The position numbers were made by a program, and so were the translations under genes. From assembly GCA_019243075.1 (NCBI GenBank), contig JAFAUV010000111.1:1-11335 (forward strand): a DNA stretch of 11,335 bases, read 5' to 3'. This document shows positions 1 to 6,236 of this stretch, piece by piece. The notes beneath the pieces were generated by a model that did not search any database, was not told the origin of the DNA, and was given only the letters and a program-made list of their open reading frames with translations. Each line of letters begins with the position of its first letter. The first letter of the stretch is position 1. This DNA comes from Bradyrhizobium sp. (GTDB lineage: Bacteria; Pseudomonadota; Alphaproteobacteria; Rhizobiales; Xanthobacteraceae).

Positions 1-407
1 TCGGCGTCGCGGTCGCGATGCCGGGCGGCCTGATCACGCCGATCATCCGCAAGGCCGAGACCAAGACACTGTCGACGATCTCCAACGAAATGAAGGATTT
101 TGCCGCCCGCGCGCGCGCACGAAAACTCAAGCCGGAGGAATATCAGGGCGGCACGACCGCGGTCTCCAACCTCGGCATGTACGGCATCAACCACTTCACC
201 GCCGTCATCAACCCGCCGCATGCTACCATCCTCGCGGTCGGCACCAGCGAGGAGCGCCCGGTGGTGCGCGGCGGCAAGATCGAGATCGCGCACCTCATGA
301 GCTTGACCTTGTCCTGCGATCACCGCGCCATCGACGGCGCGCTCGGCGCCGAACTGGTCGGCGAATTCAAGAAGCTGATCGAAAATCCCGTGATGATGAT
401 GGTGTGA
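1..407 (+). CDS. pdhC: Pyruvate dehydrogenase complex E2 (dihydrolipoamide acetyltransferase), C-terminal part, 5' truncated by window
   Basis: The window opens inside this gene, with the reading frame starting at base 3; only about 134 C-terminal residues are present. They are the end of the E2 catalytic domain, which moves the acetyl group from lipoyl-lysine to CoA in the cytoplasmic pyruvate dehydrogenase complex. Visible marks are SNLGMYGI, the INPPHATILAVG strand, and the active-site motif DHRAIDG, whose catalytic His and Asp codons are at 321 and 333. The C-terminal end (LIENPVMMMV) resembles PDH E2 rather than 2-oxoglutarate dehydrogenase E2. The ATG at 18 is internal, because the residues before it (GVAVA) belong to the conserved fold. 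The E3 gene follows 133 bp downstream, matching the usual alphaproteobacterial order pdhA-pdhB-pdhC-lpdA. The lipoyl and subunit-binding domains lie outside the window. Confidence 0.93.
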   Translation, partial: GVAVAMPGGLITPIIRKAETKTLSTISNEMKDFAARARARKLKPEEYQGGTTAVSNLGMYGINHFTAVINPPHATILAVGTSEERPVVRGGKIEIAHLMSLTLSCDHRAIDGALGAELVGEFKKLIENPVMMMV

Positions 408-417
408 GGCTCTCCTC

Positions 418-499
418 CGTCATTGCGAGCGCAGCGAAGCAATCCATCTCACCACCGGCAGGCTGGATTGCATCGTCCCCGACGCTCTTCGCAATGACG
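418..499. repeat. Imperfect palindromic intergenic repeat, family 1 (GTCATTGCGAG type)
   Basis: The left arm at 418-446 (begins CGTCATTGCGAGCGCAGCGA) pairs imperfectly with the right arm at 464-499 (begins TGGATTGCATCG, ends CGCAATGACG). The arms are separated by about 17 bases. The repeat sits alone in the 133-bp gap between pdhC and lpdA. From memory this is a dispersed REP-like family with many copies in Bradyrhizobium-type genomes; copy number cannot be checked here. As RNA it would fold into a long hairpin between the two cistrons, which could act on message stability or partial termination, but that is inference. Confidence 0.75.
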
Positions 500-540
500 A
501 ACAACAGCTAGTCAGTCCGGTTGAGAACGAACGAATAACC

Positions 541-1962
541 ATGGCCGACACCTCCTTCGACGTCATTATCATCGGCTCGGGTCCAGGCGGCTATGTCACC
601 GCGATCCGCGCGGCGCAGCTCGGCCTCAAGACCGCGATCGTTGAAAAGGCCTATCTCGGCGGCATTTGCCTGAACTGGGGCTGCATCCCGACCAAGGCGC
701 TGCTGCGCTCGGCCGAAATCTACCACTACATGCAGCACGCCACGGATTACGGACTCTCGGCCGAGAAGGTCGGCTACGACGCCAAGGCGGTGGTGCAGCG
801 CTCGCGCGGGGTATCGAAACGCCTCAACGACGGCGTCGGCTTTCTGATGAAGAAGAACAAGGTACAGATCATCTGGGGCGAGGCGTCGATCGATTCGCCC
901 GGCAAGATCACGGTGAAGAAGTCGGCCGTCGAGGCACCGAAGGGCGCGCTCGGCGAGGGCGCCTATCAGGCCAAGCACATCATCATCGCGACCGGCGCGC
1001 GGCCGCGCGTGCTGCCGGGGCTGGAGCCCGACAAGAAGCTGGTCTGGACCTACTTCGAGGCGATGGTGCCGGAGCGGATGCCGAAATCGCTGCTCGTGGT
1101 CGGCTCCGGTGCGATCGGCATCGAGTTCGCCTCCTTCTTCCATACCATGGGCTGCGAGGTGACCGTGGTCGAGGTGCTGCCGCAGATCCTGCCCGTCGAG
1201 GACGCCGAGATCGCAGGGCTCGCCCGCAAGCGTTTCGAGAAGCAGGGCATCAAGATCCTGACCTCGACCAAGGTGGCGAAGCTCGAGAAGAAAGCCGACA
1301 GCGTCGTCGCGACCATCGATGACGGCAAGGGCAAGCCCGTGACCACCGAATTCGAGCGGGTGATCTCGGCGGTCGGCGTGGTCGGCAATATAGAGAATCT
1401 CGGCCTCGAAAAGCTCGGCGTGAAGGCCGACCGGGGTAGCATCGTCGTCGACGGCATGTGCAGGACCAACGTGCCCGGCATCTACGCGATCGGCGACGTC
1501 GCCGGCCCCCCGATGCTGGCGCACAAGGCCGAGCATGAGGGCGTGGTTTGTGTGGAGGCGATCAAGGGCCTGCATCCGCACCCGATGGACAAGAACCTCA
1601 TTCCCGGCTGCACCTATTGCAATCCTCAGGTCGCCTCCGTCGGCCTGACCGAAGCGCGCGCAAAGGAGAACGGCCGAGAAATCCGCGTCGGCCGCTTCCC
1701 CTTTGTCGGCAATGGCAAGGCGATCGCGCTTGGCGAGGATCAGGGCCTCGTGAAAGTAATCTTCGACAAGAAGACCGGTCAGCTCCTCGGCGCGCACATG
1801 ATCGGCGCCGAGGTCACCGAGCTGATCCAGGGCTATGTCGTCGCGATGAATCTCGAGACGACGGAGGAAGAGCTGATGCACACGGTGTTCCCGCATCCGA
1901 CGCTGTCCGAAATGATGAAGGAAGCCGTGCTCGACGCCTACGGGCGCGTGCTCAATATTTGA
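541..1962 (+). CDS. lpdA: Dihydrolipoyl dehydrogenase (E3)
   Basis: This 473-residue FAD flavoprotein reoxidises the dihydrolipoyl groups of E2 with NAD+, and it is full length for the family. The N-terminal FAD-binding motif GSGPGG is at 12-17. The redox-active disulfide is C43/C48 in GGICLNWGCIPTK. A second Rossmann motif (VVGSGAIGIEFASFF, near residue 187) binds NAD. The second FAD contact IYAIGDVAG and the C-terminal dimer and catalytic motif FPHPTLSE (H452, E457) are all present. There is no fused N-terminal lipoyl domain, unlike some PDH-linked E3 proteins. The ATG at 541 is chosen because the FAD motif begins within ten residues of it; the sequence just upstream has no strong Shine-Dalgarno. 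Its place directly after pdhC indicates the pyruvate dehydrogenase E3, although E3 is often shared with other 2-oxoacid complexes. Confidence 0.97.
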   Translation: MADTSFDVIIIGSGPGGYVTAIRAAQLGLKTAIVEKAYLGGICLNWGCIPTKALLRSAEIYHYMQHATDYGLSAEKVGYDAKAVVQRSRGVSKRLNDGVGFLMKKNKVQIIWGEASIDSPGKITVKKSAVEAPKGALGEGAYQAKHIIIATGARPRVLPGLEPDKKLVWTYFEAMVPERMPKSLLVVGSGAIGIEFASFFHTMGCEVTVVEVLPQILPVEDAEIAGLARKRFEKQGIKILTSTKVAKLEKKADSVVATIDDGKGKPVTTEFERVISAVGVVGNIENLGLEKLGVKADRGSIVVDGMCRTNVPGIYAIGDVAGPPMLAHKAEHEGVVCVEAIKGLHPHPMDKNLIPGCTYCNPQVASVGLTEARAKENGREIRVGRFPFVGNGKAIALGEDQGLVKVIFDKKTGQLLGAHMIGAEVTELIQGYVVAMNLETTEEELMHTVFPHPTLSEMMKEAVLDAYGRVLNI

Positions 1963-1984
1963 TTGGCGATTGCCACAATGTCAT

Positions 1985-2068
1985 CTCGTCATGCGCGAGC
2001 TTGACCTGCGCGTCCATCGAAAAGAACTCTGCGAGCATGGATTCCGGGTCAAGGCCGGCAATGACGAG
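1985..2068. repeat. Imperfect palindromic intergenic repeat, family 2 (CTCGTCATG...GCTTGACC type)
   Basis: The left arm 1985-2018 (begins CTCGTCATGCGCGAGCTTGA) pairs with the right arm 2036-2068 (contains GGGTCAAGGCCGGCAATGAC, ends GAG). The loop is about 17 bases. It lies between lpdA and the threonine synthase-like gene. Its sequence differs from the repeat at 418, but the outer tip is similar: both end in a form of GCAATGACGA. I remember this as another common dispersed repeat of Bradyrhizobium-type genomes. The right tip contains an ATG at 2061 that is in frame with the downstream gene and could mislead gene callers. Confidence 0.7.
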
Positions 2069-2090
2069 TCAACAGGGGAAGAAACCTGCC

Positions 2091-3332
2091 GTGCACGACA
2101 ACGACAACCTCACCATCGAACGTCCGACCTTCGTCACTCATCTCGAATGTTCGATGGCAGGCGATCACTATCCGGCCGACCAGGTCCACAATCTCTCAAA
2201 AGCCGGCAAGCCGCTCTTAGTGCGCTATGACCTCGCGGGTGTGAGCAAGGCGCTGTCCAAGGATGCGCTGGCGGGGCGCCCCGCCGACATGTGGCGCTAT
2301 CGCGAGCTGCTGCCGGTGCGCAAATGCCAGGACATCGTCAGCCTCGGCGAGGTCATGACGCCGCTGATCCGCCTGCCGAAGCTGGCAAAGAGGCTCGGCG
2401 CCGGCGAGATCATGGTCAAGGACGAGGGCCGGCTGCCGACCGGCTCGTTCAAGGCGCGCGGCCTTGTGATGGCCGTGTCCATGGGCAAGGCGCTCGGCAT
2501 CAAGCACATGGCGATGCCGACCAACGGCAATGCAGGTGCTGCGCTCGCCGCCTATGCGACGGCCTGCGGCATCAGGACTACGATCTTCTGTCCCGCCGAT
2601 ACGCCGGAGGTGAATGTCAGCGAGATCGAGCTGCAGGGCGCGACCGTCTATCGCGTCAACGGCCTGATCGATGATTGCGGCAAGATCGTCGGCGAGGGCA
2701 AGGCCAAGGCCGGCTGGTTCGACACCTCGACGCTGAAGGAGCCATACCGCATCGAGGGCAAGAAGACGATGGGCCTCGAGCTCGCCGAGCAGCTCGGCTG
2801 GGAGGTGCCCGACGTGATCTTCTACCCGACCGGCGGCGGCACCGGGCTGATCGGCATGTGGAAGGCCTTCGCCGAGCTGGAGGCAATCGACTTCATCGGC
2901 TCAAAGCGTCCGCGCATGGTCGCGGTGCAGGCGGCCGGCTGCGCGCCGATGGTGCGCGCTTTTGAAGCAGGCACCGAGCATGCGCCGCGCTGGGAGGATG
3001 CGCACACCATCGCCGCCGGCATCCGCGTGCCGCAGGCGCTCGGAGATTTTCTTATCCTGCGCGCGGTGCGTGAGAGCAAAGGTTTTGCCATTGCGGTCAC
3101 CGACGAGAAAATTTCTTCCGCGCTGAACGAGGTCGCGCGCGAGGAGGGGCTGTTGCTCTGCCCCGAGGGCGCGGCAACCTATGCAGCCTACAAGCAGAGC
3201 CTCGACGATGGTCGGGTTGCGAGGAGCGACCGCGTGGTGCTTTTCAATTGCGCCACGGGCCTCAAATACCCGCTGCCAGCAGTGACGCGCACGCTCGATC
3301 GATTCAAGCCGATCGACTACGCCAGTCTCTGA
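2091..3332 (+). CDS. Threonine synthase-like PLP-dependent enzyme
   Basis: This 413-residue protein is a fold-type II PLP enzyme of the threonine synthase/threonine dehydratase superfamily. Threonine synthase converts O-phosphohomoserine to threonine. The PLP lysine is K121 in PTGSFKARG, the cofactor-contacting strand is MPTNGNAGAALAAYA, and the phosphate-binding loop is GGGTG at 248-252. The C-terminal CPEGAATYAAY is also typical. The N-terminus (HLECSMAGDHYPADQ) looks like a degenerate form of the small CxxCG element found at the start of many threonine synthases. I choose the GTG at 2091: a strong AGGGGAAG (2074-2081) precedes it by 9 bases, whereas the in-frame ATG at 2061 lies inside a palindromic repeat. 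No other threonine-pathway gene is adjacent. I believe related genomes carry a separate canonical thrC, so the exact substrate is uncertain and no symbol is given. Confidence 0.85.
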   Translation: MHDNDNLTIERPTFVTHLECSMAGDHYPADQVHNLSKAGKPLLVRYDLAGVSKALSKDALAGRPADMWRYRELLPVRKCQDIVSLGEVMTPLIRLPKLAKRLGAGEIMVKDEGRLPTGSFKARGLVMAVSMGKALGIKHMAMPTNGNAGAALAAYATACGIRTTIFCPADTPEVNVSEIELQGATVYRVNGLIDDCGKIVGEGKAKAGWFDTSTLKEPYRIEGKKTMGLELAEQLGWEVPDVIFYPTGGGTGLIGMWKAFAELEAIDFIGSKRPRMVAVQAAGCAPMVRAFEAGTEHAPRWEDAHTIAAGIRVPQALGDFLILRAVRESKGFAIAVTDEKISSALNEVAREEGLLLCPEGAATYAAYKQSLDDGRVARSDRVVLFNCATGLKYPLPAVTRTLDRFKPIDYASL

Positions 3333-3360
3333 GCGTCGCTAGGCCGGCCGCGGGGGGACA

Positions 3361-3465
3361 CCCTCATCCTGATGGAGGCGCGAAGCGCCGTCTCGAGGAT
3401 GGCCGCGAACTCCCGGGGCCTTCATGGTTTGAGACGCGCGGCGTGCCGCGCTCCTCATCATGAGG
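3361..3465. repeat. Imperfect palindromic intergenic repeat, family 3 (CCCTCATCCTGA...CATGAGG type)
   Basis: The left part (CCCTCATCCTGATGGAGGCG, then CGAAGCGCCGTCTCGAGGATG) is mirrored by the right part at about 3420-3465 (TTCATGGTTTGAGACGCGCG, ending CTCCTCATCATGAGG). It fills most of the 162-bp gap between the threonine synthase-like gene and the solute-binding protein gene. I recall it as a third abundant dispersed repeat of Bradyrhizobium-type genomes. It ends about 16 bases before the downstream Shine-Dalgarno, so any promoter of that gene would have to lie within or before the repeat. Confidence 0.7.
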
Positions 3466-3494
3466 TTTGAGATTGCGCGTTGGAGGACGTTACG

Positions 3495-4466
3495 GTGCTT
3501 AAATTATTTGCGGCCGCATGGCTCGCAGCTTTCTCGTTAGCTGCGGCCGCTGTCGCCGAAACCTATCCCTCGCGTCCCATCACCGTGGTGGTCCCGTTCG
3601 CCGCGGGCGGCCCTTCGGATGCCATGATGCGCATCCTTGGCGAGCGGATGAAGCTTTCGCTCGGCCAGCCCATCCTGGTCGAGAACGTCACCGGTGCCGG
3701 CGGCTCCATCGGTGTCGCTCGCGTGGTGCATTCGGCCTCCGATGGCTACACCATCGGCTTCGGCCATCTCGGCACGCACGTTGCCAACGGCGCGATCTAC
3801 AAGCTCAACTACGACCTCGTCACCGATCTCGAGCCGATCGTGCTCTTGCCGAGCAACCCGATGATCATCGTCAGCAAGAACGCGGTGCCGGCGACATCGC
3901 TGCGGGAGTTGATCGCCTGGCTGAAGTCGCGGGCGCAACCGGCGACCGCCGGCACCGCCGGTGCCGGCTCGGGCACCCACATTGCCGGCCTTGCCTTTGA
4001 GGCTGCTAGCGGCGCGAAGCTGCAATTTGTGCCGTATCGCGGCACCGGGCCCGCGATGAACGATCTGGTTGCCGGCCAGATCGACATCATCATCGATCAG
4101 CTCTCGAACTCGATCAATCAGGTGCGTGCGGGCACCATTCGCGGCTATGCCGTGACTGATGCCAAGCGTGCCGTGGAAGCGCCCGAAATTCCCACCACGG
4201 ACGAAGCGGGCCTGCAAGATTTCCACATGACGTTGTGGTCGGGACTGTGGGCGCCAAAGGGCACGCCGAAGGAGATCGTCGCCAGGATCAACGCCGCTGC
4301 CCTGGACGCATTGAGCGATCGGCGGACGCGAAAGAACCTGGAGACGCTCGGCTTGCAGATGCCGCCCCCCGACCAATCCGCGCCCGAGGCCCTGGGGGAG
4401 TGGCAGAAGGCCGAGATCGCCAAATGGTGGCCGATCATCAAGGCCGCACATGTCGCGGTGGATTGA
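3495..4466 (+). CDS. Bug/TctC-family periplasmic solute-binding protein (tripartite tricarboxylate transporter receptor)
   Basis: This 323-residue exported protein belongs to the Bug (TctC) family of extracytoplasmic receptors. They bind carboxylates and related small molecules in the periplasm. An N-terminal signal peptide (MLKLFAAAWLAAFSLAAAAVA) has a likely cleavage after residue 21, before ETYPSRPI. The mature start, YPSRPITVVVPFAAGGPSD, is the family hallmark, followed by ENVTGAGGSIG and the FVPYRGTGPAMNDLVAGQID segment. I start it at the GTG at 3495 because GGAGG at 3482-3486 lies 8 bases before it; the upstream in-frame TTG at 3480 would include the Shine-Dalgarno in the gene. No TctA or TctB membrane genes are next to it, so it is an orphan receptor, as is common in genomes with many Bug proteins. 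The ligand cannot be deduced. Confidence 0.9.
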   Translation: MLKLFAAAWLAAFSLAAAAVAETYPSRPITVVVPFAAGGPSDAMMRILGERMKLSLGQPILVENVTGAGGSIGVARVVHSASDGYTIGFGHLGTHVANGAIYKLNYDLVTDLEPIVLLPSNPMIIVSKNAVPATSLRELIAWLKSRAQPATAGTAGAGSGTHIAGLAFEAASGAKLQFVPYRGTGPAMNDLVAGQIDIIIDQLSNSINQVRAGTIRGYAVTDAKRAVEAPEIPTTDEAGLQDFHMTLWSGLWAPKGTPKEIVARINAAALDALSDRRTRKNLETLGLQMPPPDQSAPEALGEWQKAEIAKWWPIIKAAHVAVD

Positions 4467-4590
4467 GCGGTCTCGCCTGCCTTGTCGCGACCCCACGCGT
4501 TGTGGGCGCCGATAACTTGATCTCAACGATTTGGGAGTAATCCACTGGTCACGCGGAGCTTGTTGCGCGTACCGCGAACGAATTGGATAT

Positions 4591-4619
4591 GACCCGTCGG
4601 CAGTTGCTGCCGACGGGTC
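4591..4619 (+). terminator. Strong hairpin, probable transcription terminator between convergent genes
   Basis: A perfect 13-bp stem (GACCCGTCGGCAG at 4591-4603 and CTGCCGACGGGTC at 4607-4619) encloses a 3-base TTG loop. It is followed by TTGTTATG, a short and imperfect T-rich tail. It lies 125 bp after the solute-binding protein gene and 85 bp beyond the end of the opposing chrA gene. The tail favours + strand termination; the - strand side has no T run, but the stem could still hinder transcription from chrA. Confidence 0.75.
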
Positions 4620-4704
4620 TTGTTATGTGGAATCCGGCCATGCCCGGCGTCTGTTCTCGATGCGATGTCCAGGCGCCTCATCAATCCTGACCGCGCATGT
4701 GGCC

Positions 4705-5943
4705 TCACGGCAACAGGGTCGACGCGATCCCCGCCACTGCGCTGAAGGCGATGACCACGAGGGGCGGTGCGCGCCAGGCGGTCAGCAGCACGAAGCCGAC
4801 GAGCACGATGGCGAAATCGCGTGGGCCGCGGACGCTGGTGGTCCAGACCGGATTGTAGACCGCAGCCCCCAACAGACCGACGACCGCGGCATTGACGCCC
4901 CGCATCACGGCCTGGGCGCCGGGACGGCGGCGGAATGAATCCCAGAACGGTAGCCCGCCGAGCAGGATCAGGATTCCCGGCAAAAAGATGCCGAACAGGC
5001 CCAGCACTGCGCCGGCGACACCGTGAGGTTCGGGCGTGACCACGGTTCCAAGATAGGCTGCGAACGTGAATAGCGGTCCCGGCACGGCCTGCGCCGCGCC
5101 ATACCCCGCGAGGAAGGCGTCGTCGCTGAGCCAGCCTGGTGCCACAAAGGCTTCGCGGAGCAGAGGCAGCACGACGTGGCCCCCGCCAAAGACCAGCGCG
5201 CCGGATCGATAGAACGCCTCCAACAGCGCGACTGCCGACGAGCCGGTCAGACCTCGCAGCACCGGCAGACCCGCCAGCAGCACGACGAAGGCCGCCAGGG
5301 CGACTAGACCGGCGCCTCGCGATACCGGCATGCTGATGCGCCCCGATGGCATCGCCATATCACCGCGGCAGAGCCAAAGACCGGCAACACCACCGAGCGC
5401 GATGGCCGCCATCTGCGCGATCGAGCATGTGCTGAACAGCACGACCAGCGCGGCGACGACCGCAATCGACGCGCGCTGACGATCCGGGCAGAGCGAGCGC
5501 GCCATGCCCCAGACCGCCTGCGCCAGTATGGCGACCGCGGTGAGCTTGAGCCCGTGCAGCAAGGCCTGGCCGACCGCGCCCTGGAGCGTCGCCGCTCCAT
5601 AAGCGAAGAGCACGAGCAGGATCGCGGACGGCAGCGTAAAGCCGGTCCATGCGGCAAGCCCGCCGAGATAGCCCGCGCGCATCAAGCCGATCGAGAAACC
5701 GACTTGGCTGCTGGCCGGCCCCGGCAGGAATTGGCAGAGGCCGACGAGGTCGGCATAGGCGGGCTCGTCGATCCATTTCCGGCGCACCACGAACTCGTCG
5801 CGGAAATAGCCGATATGAGCAATCGGGCCGCCGAAACAGCAGACGCCGAGGCGCGCAAAAATGCAAAGCACCTCGAGCGCCGAGCCGAAGCGGGTGGCCG
5901 CCGATGACGAGGCGGCGGTCGTCTCTTGCGTCGTAAGCCTCAT
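4705..5943 (-). CDS. chrA: Chromate transporter family protein (ChrA, two-domain)
   Basis: This 412-residue inner-membrane protein of the CHR family is long enough for the fused two-domain form. ChrA exports chromate from the cytoplasm in characterised members. The first CHR half (about 20-190) has FARLGVCCFGGPIAHIGYF, with FGGP at 37-40, and CQFLPGPASSQVGFSIG around 70-86. The second half (about 240-405) repeats the pattern with VFGGGH at 251-256 and AAQAVPGP at 283-290. Many hydrophobic helices are evident. I start it at the ATG at 5943 (MRLTTQETTAASSS) because the 56 in-frame residues upstream look unrelated to the family. No clear Shine-Dalgarno supports this, so the start is uncertain. 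It converges with the solute-binding protein gene and diverges from ilvD. No chrB or other chromate-resistance gene is adjacent, so substrate is inferred from family only. Confidence 0.88.
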   Translation of the reverse strand: MRLTTQETTAASSSAATRFGSALEVLCIFARLGVCCFGGPIAHIGYFRDEFVVRRKWIDEPAYADLVGLCQFLPGPASSQVGFSIGLMRAGYLGGLAAWTGFTLPSAILLVLFAYGAATLQGAVGQALLHGLKLTAVAILAQAVWGMARSLCPDRQRASIAVVAALVVLFSTCSIAQMAAIALGGVAGLWLCRGDMAMPSGRISMPVSRGAGLVALAAFVVLLAGLPVLRGLTGSSAVALLEAFYRSGALVFGGGHVVLPLLREAFVAPGWLSDDAFLAGYGAAQAVPGPLFTFAAYLGTVVTPEPHGVAGAVLGLFGIFLPGILILLGGLPFWDSFRRRPGAQAVMRGVNAAVVGLLGAAVYNPVWTTSVRGPRDFAIVLVGFVLLTAWRAPPLVVIAFSAVAGIASTLLP

Positions 5944-6236
5944 GTGTCGCGCAGGTCGAATGGTGTCATCTCCACCATACAACAGAACCGGTAGCTGATC
6001 TGTCGCGGGCGGGGAGAGGACGGAAAAAGGCGCGGCATCGGTATAATAATCCCTCAGAAAGGGTTGCCGCCGAGCCACGCTTGTTGCGCTATCGCAACAC
6101 TTTAAGAACATCCAGCCGCTGCCACGGGCCGTTCTTGCTTGCGCCGCTTTTTAGCCACACCCCTCCATGAAATGATATTTCGCAAGGGTTGGAAACCCGG
6201 CTCCGCCTTAACGAGTCGATCCGGGAGTAGGTCACG
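5944..6236. promoter_or_regulatory. Divergent intergenic region between chrA and ilvD
   Basis: This 293-bp gap should contain the promoters for both divergent genes. A perfect TATAAT is at 6042-6047 on the + strand, and the same bases read TATTAT on the - strand, but I find no good -35 hexamer at the usual distance for either direction. The strongest structure is the palindrome at 6082-6099, listed separately. A Shine-Dalgarno GGGAG (6223-6227) lies 9 bases before the ilvD ATG. An open - strand frame continues through part of the gap in phase with chrA, but its composition does not look coding. Confidence 0.5.
6082..6099. promoter_or_regulatory. Operator-like palindrome TGTTGCG-N4-CGCAACA
   Basis: Two perfect 7-base arms are separated by CTAT: TGTTGCG (6082-6088) and CGCAACA (6093-6099). 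The 18-bp size and two-fold symmetry suit a site for a dimeric helix-turn-helix regulator. It lies about 140 bp from each of the chrA and ilvD start codons, in their shared upstream region. No regulator gene is in the window, and I cannot name the factor. As RNA it would be a modest 7-bp stem with no T run, so a terminator is unlikely. Confidence 0.45.

Noticed and set aside
508..1896. 462-codon open frame on the - strand
   Set aside because: It is fully antisense to lpdA, whose family motifs are unmistakable; the protein is rich in His, Arg and Asp as expected from reading high-GC codons backwards.
1548..2090. Upstream extension of the threonine synthase frame, including the ATG at 2061
   Set aside because: The frame runs out of phase through lpdA and through a palindromic repeat. 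The GTG at 2091 has a strong Shine-Dalgarno at the right distance, while the ATG at 2061 is part of the repeat tip.
3537..4526. 329-codon open frame on the - strand
   Set aside because: Antisense to the solute-binding protein gene, with the same shadow composition and no recognisable motif.
4531..4938. 135-codon + strand open frame
   Set aside because: It spans the 13-bp hairpin and then runs antisense to chrA; no family likeness.
6042..6047. Perfect TATAAT as a firm promoter call
   Set aside because: No acceptable -35 hexamer is found at 16-18 bases on either strand, so it is mentioned only within the intergenic region.
5944..6111. 56-residue N-terminal extension of ChrA
   Set aside because: The residues do not resemble the CHR family and the segment overlaps the operator-like palindrome and promoter region.
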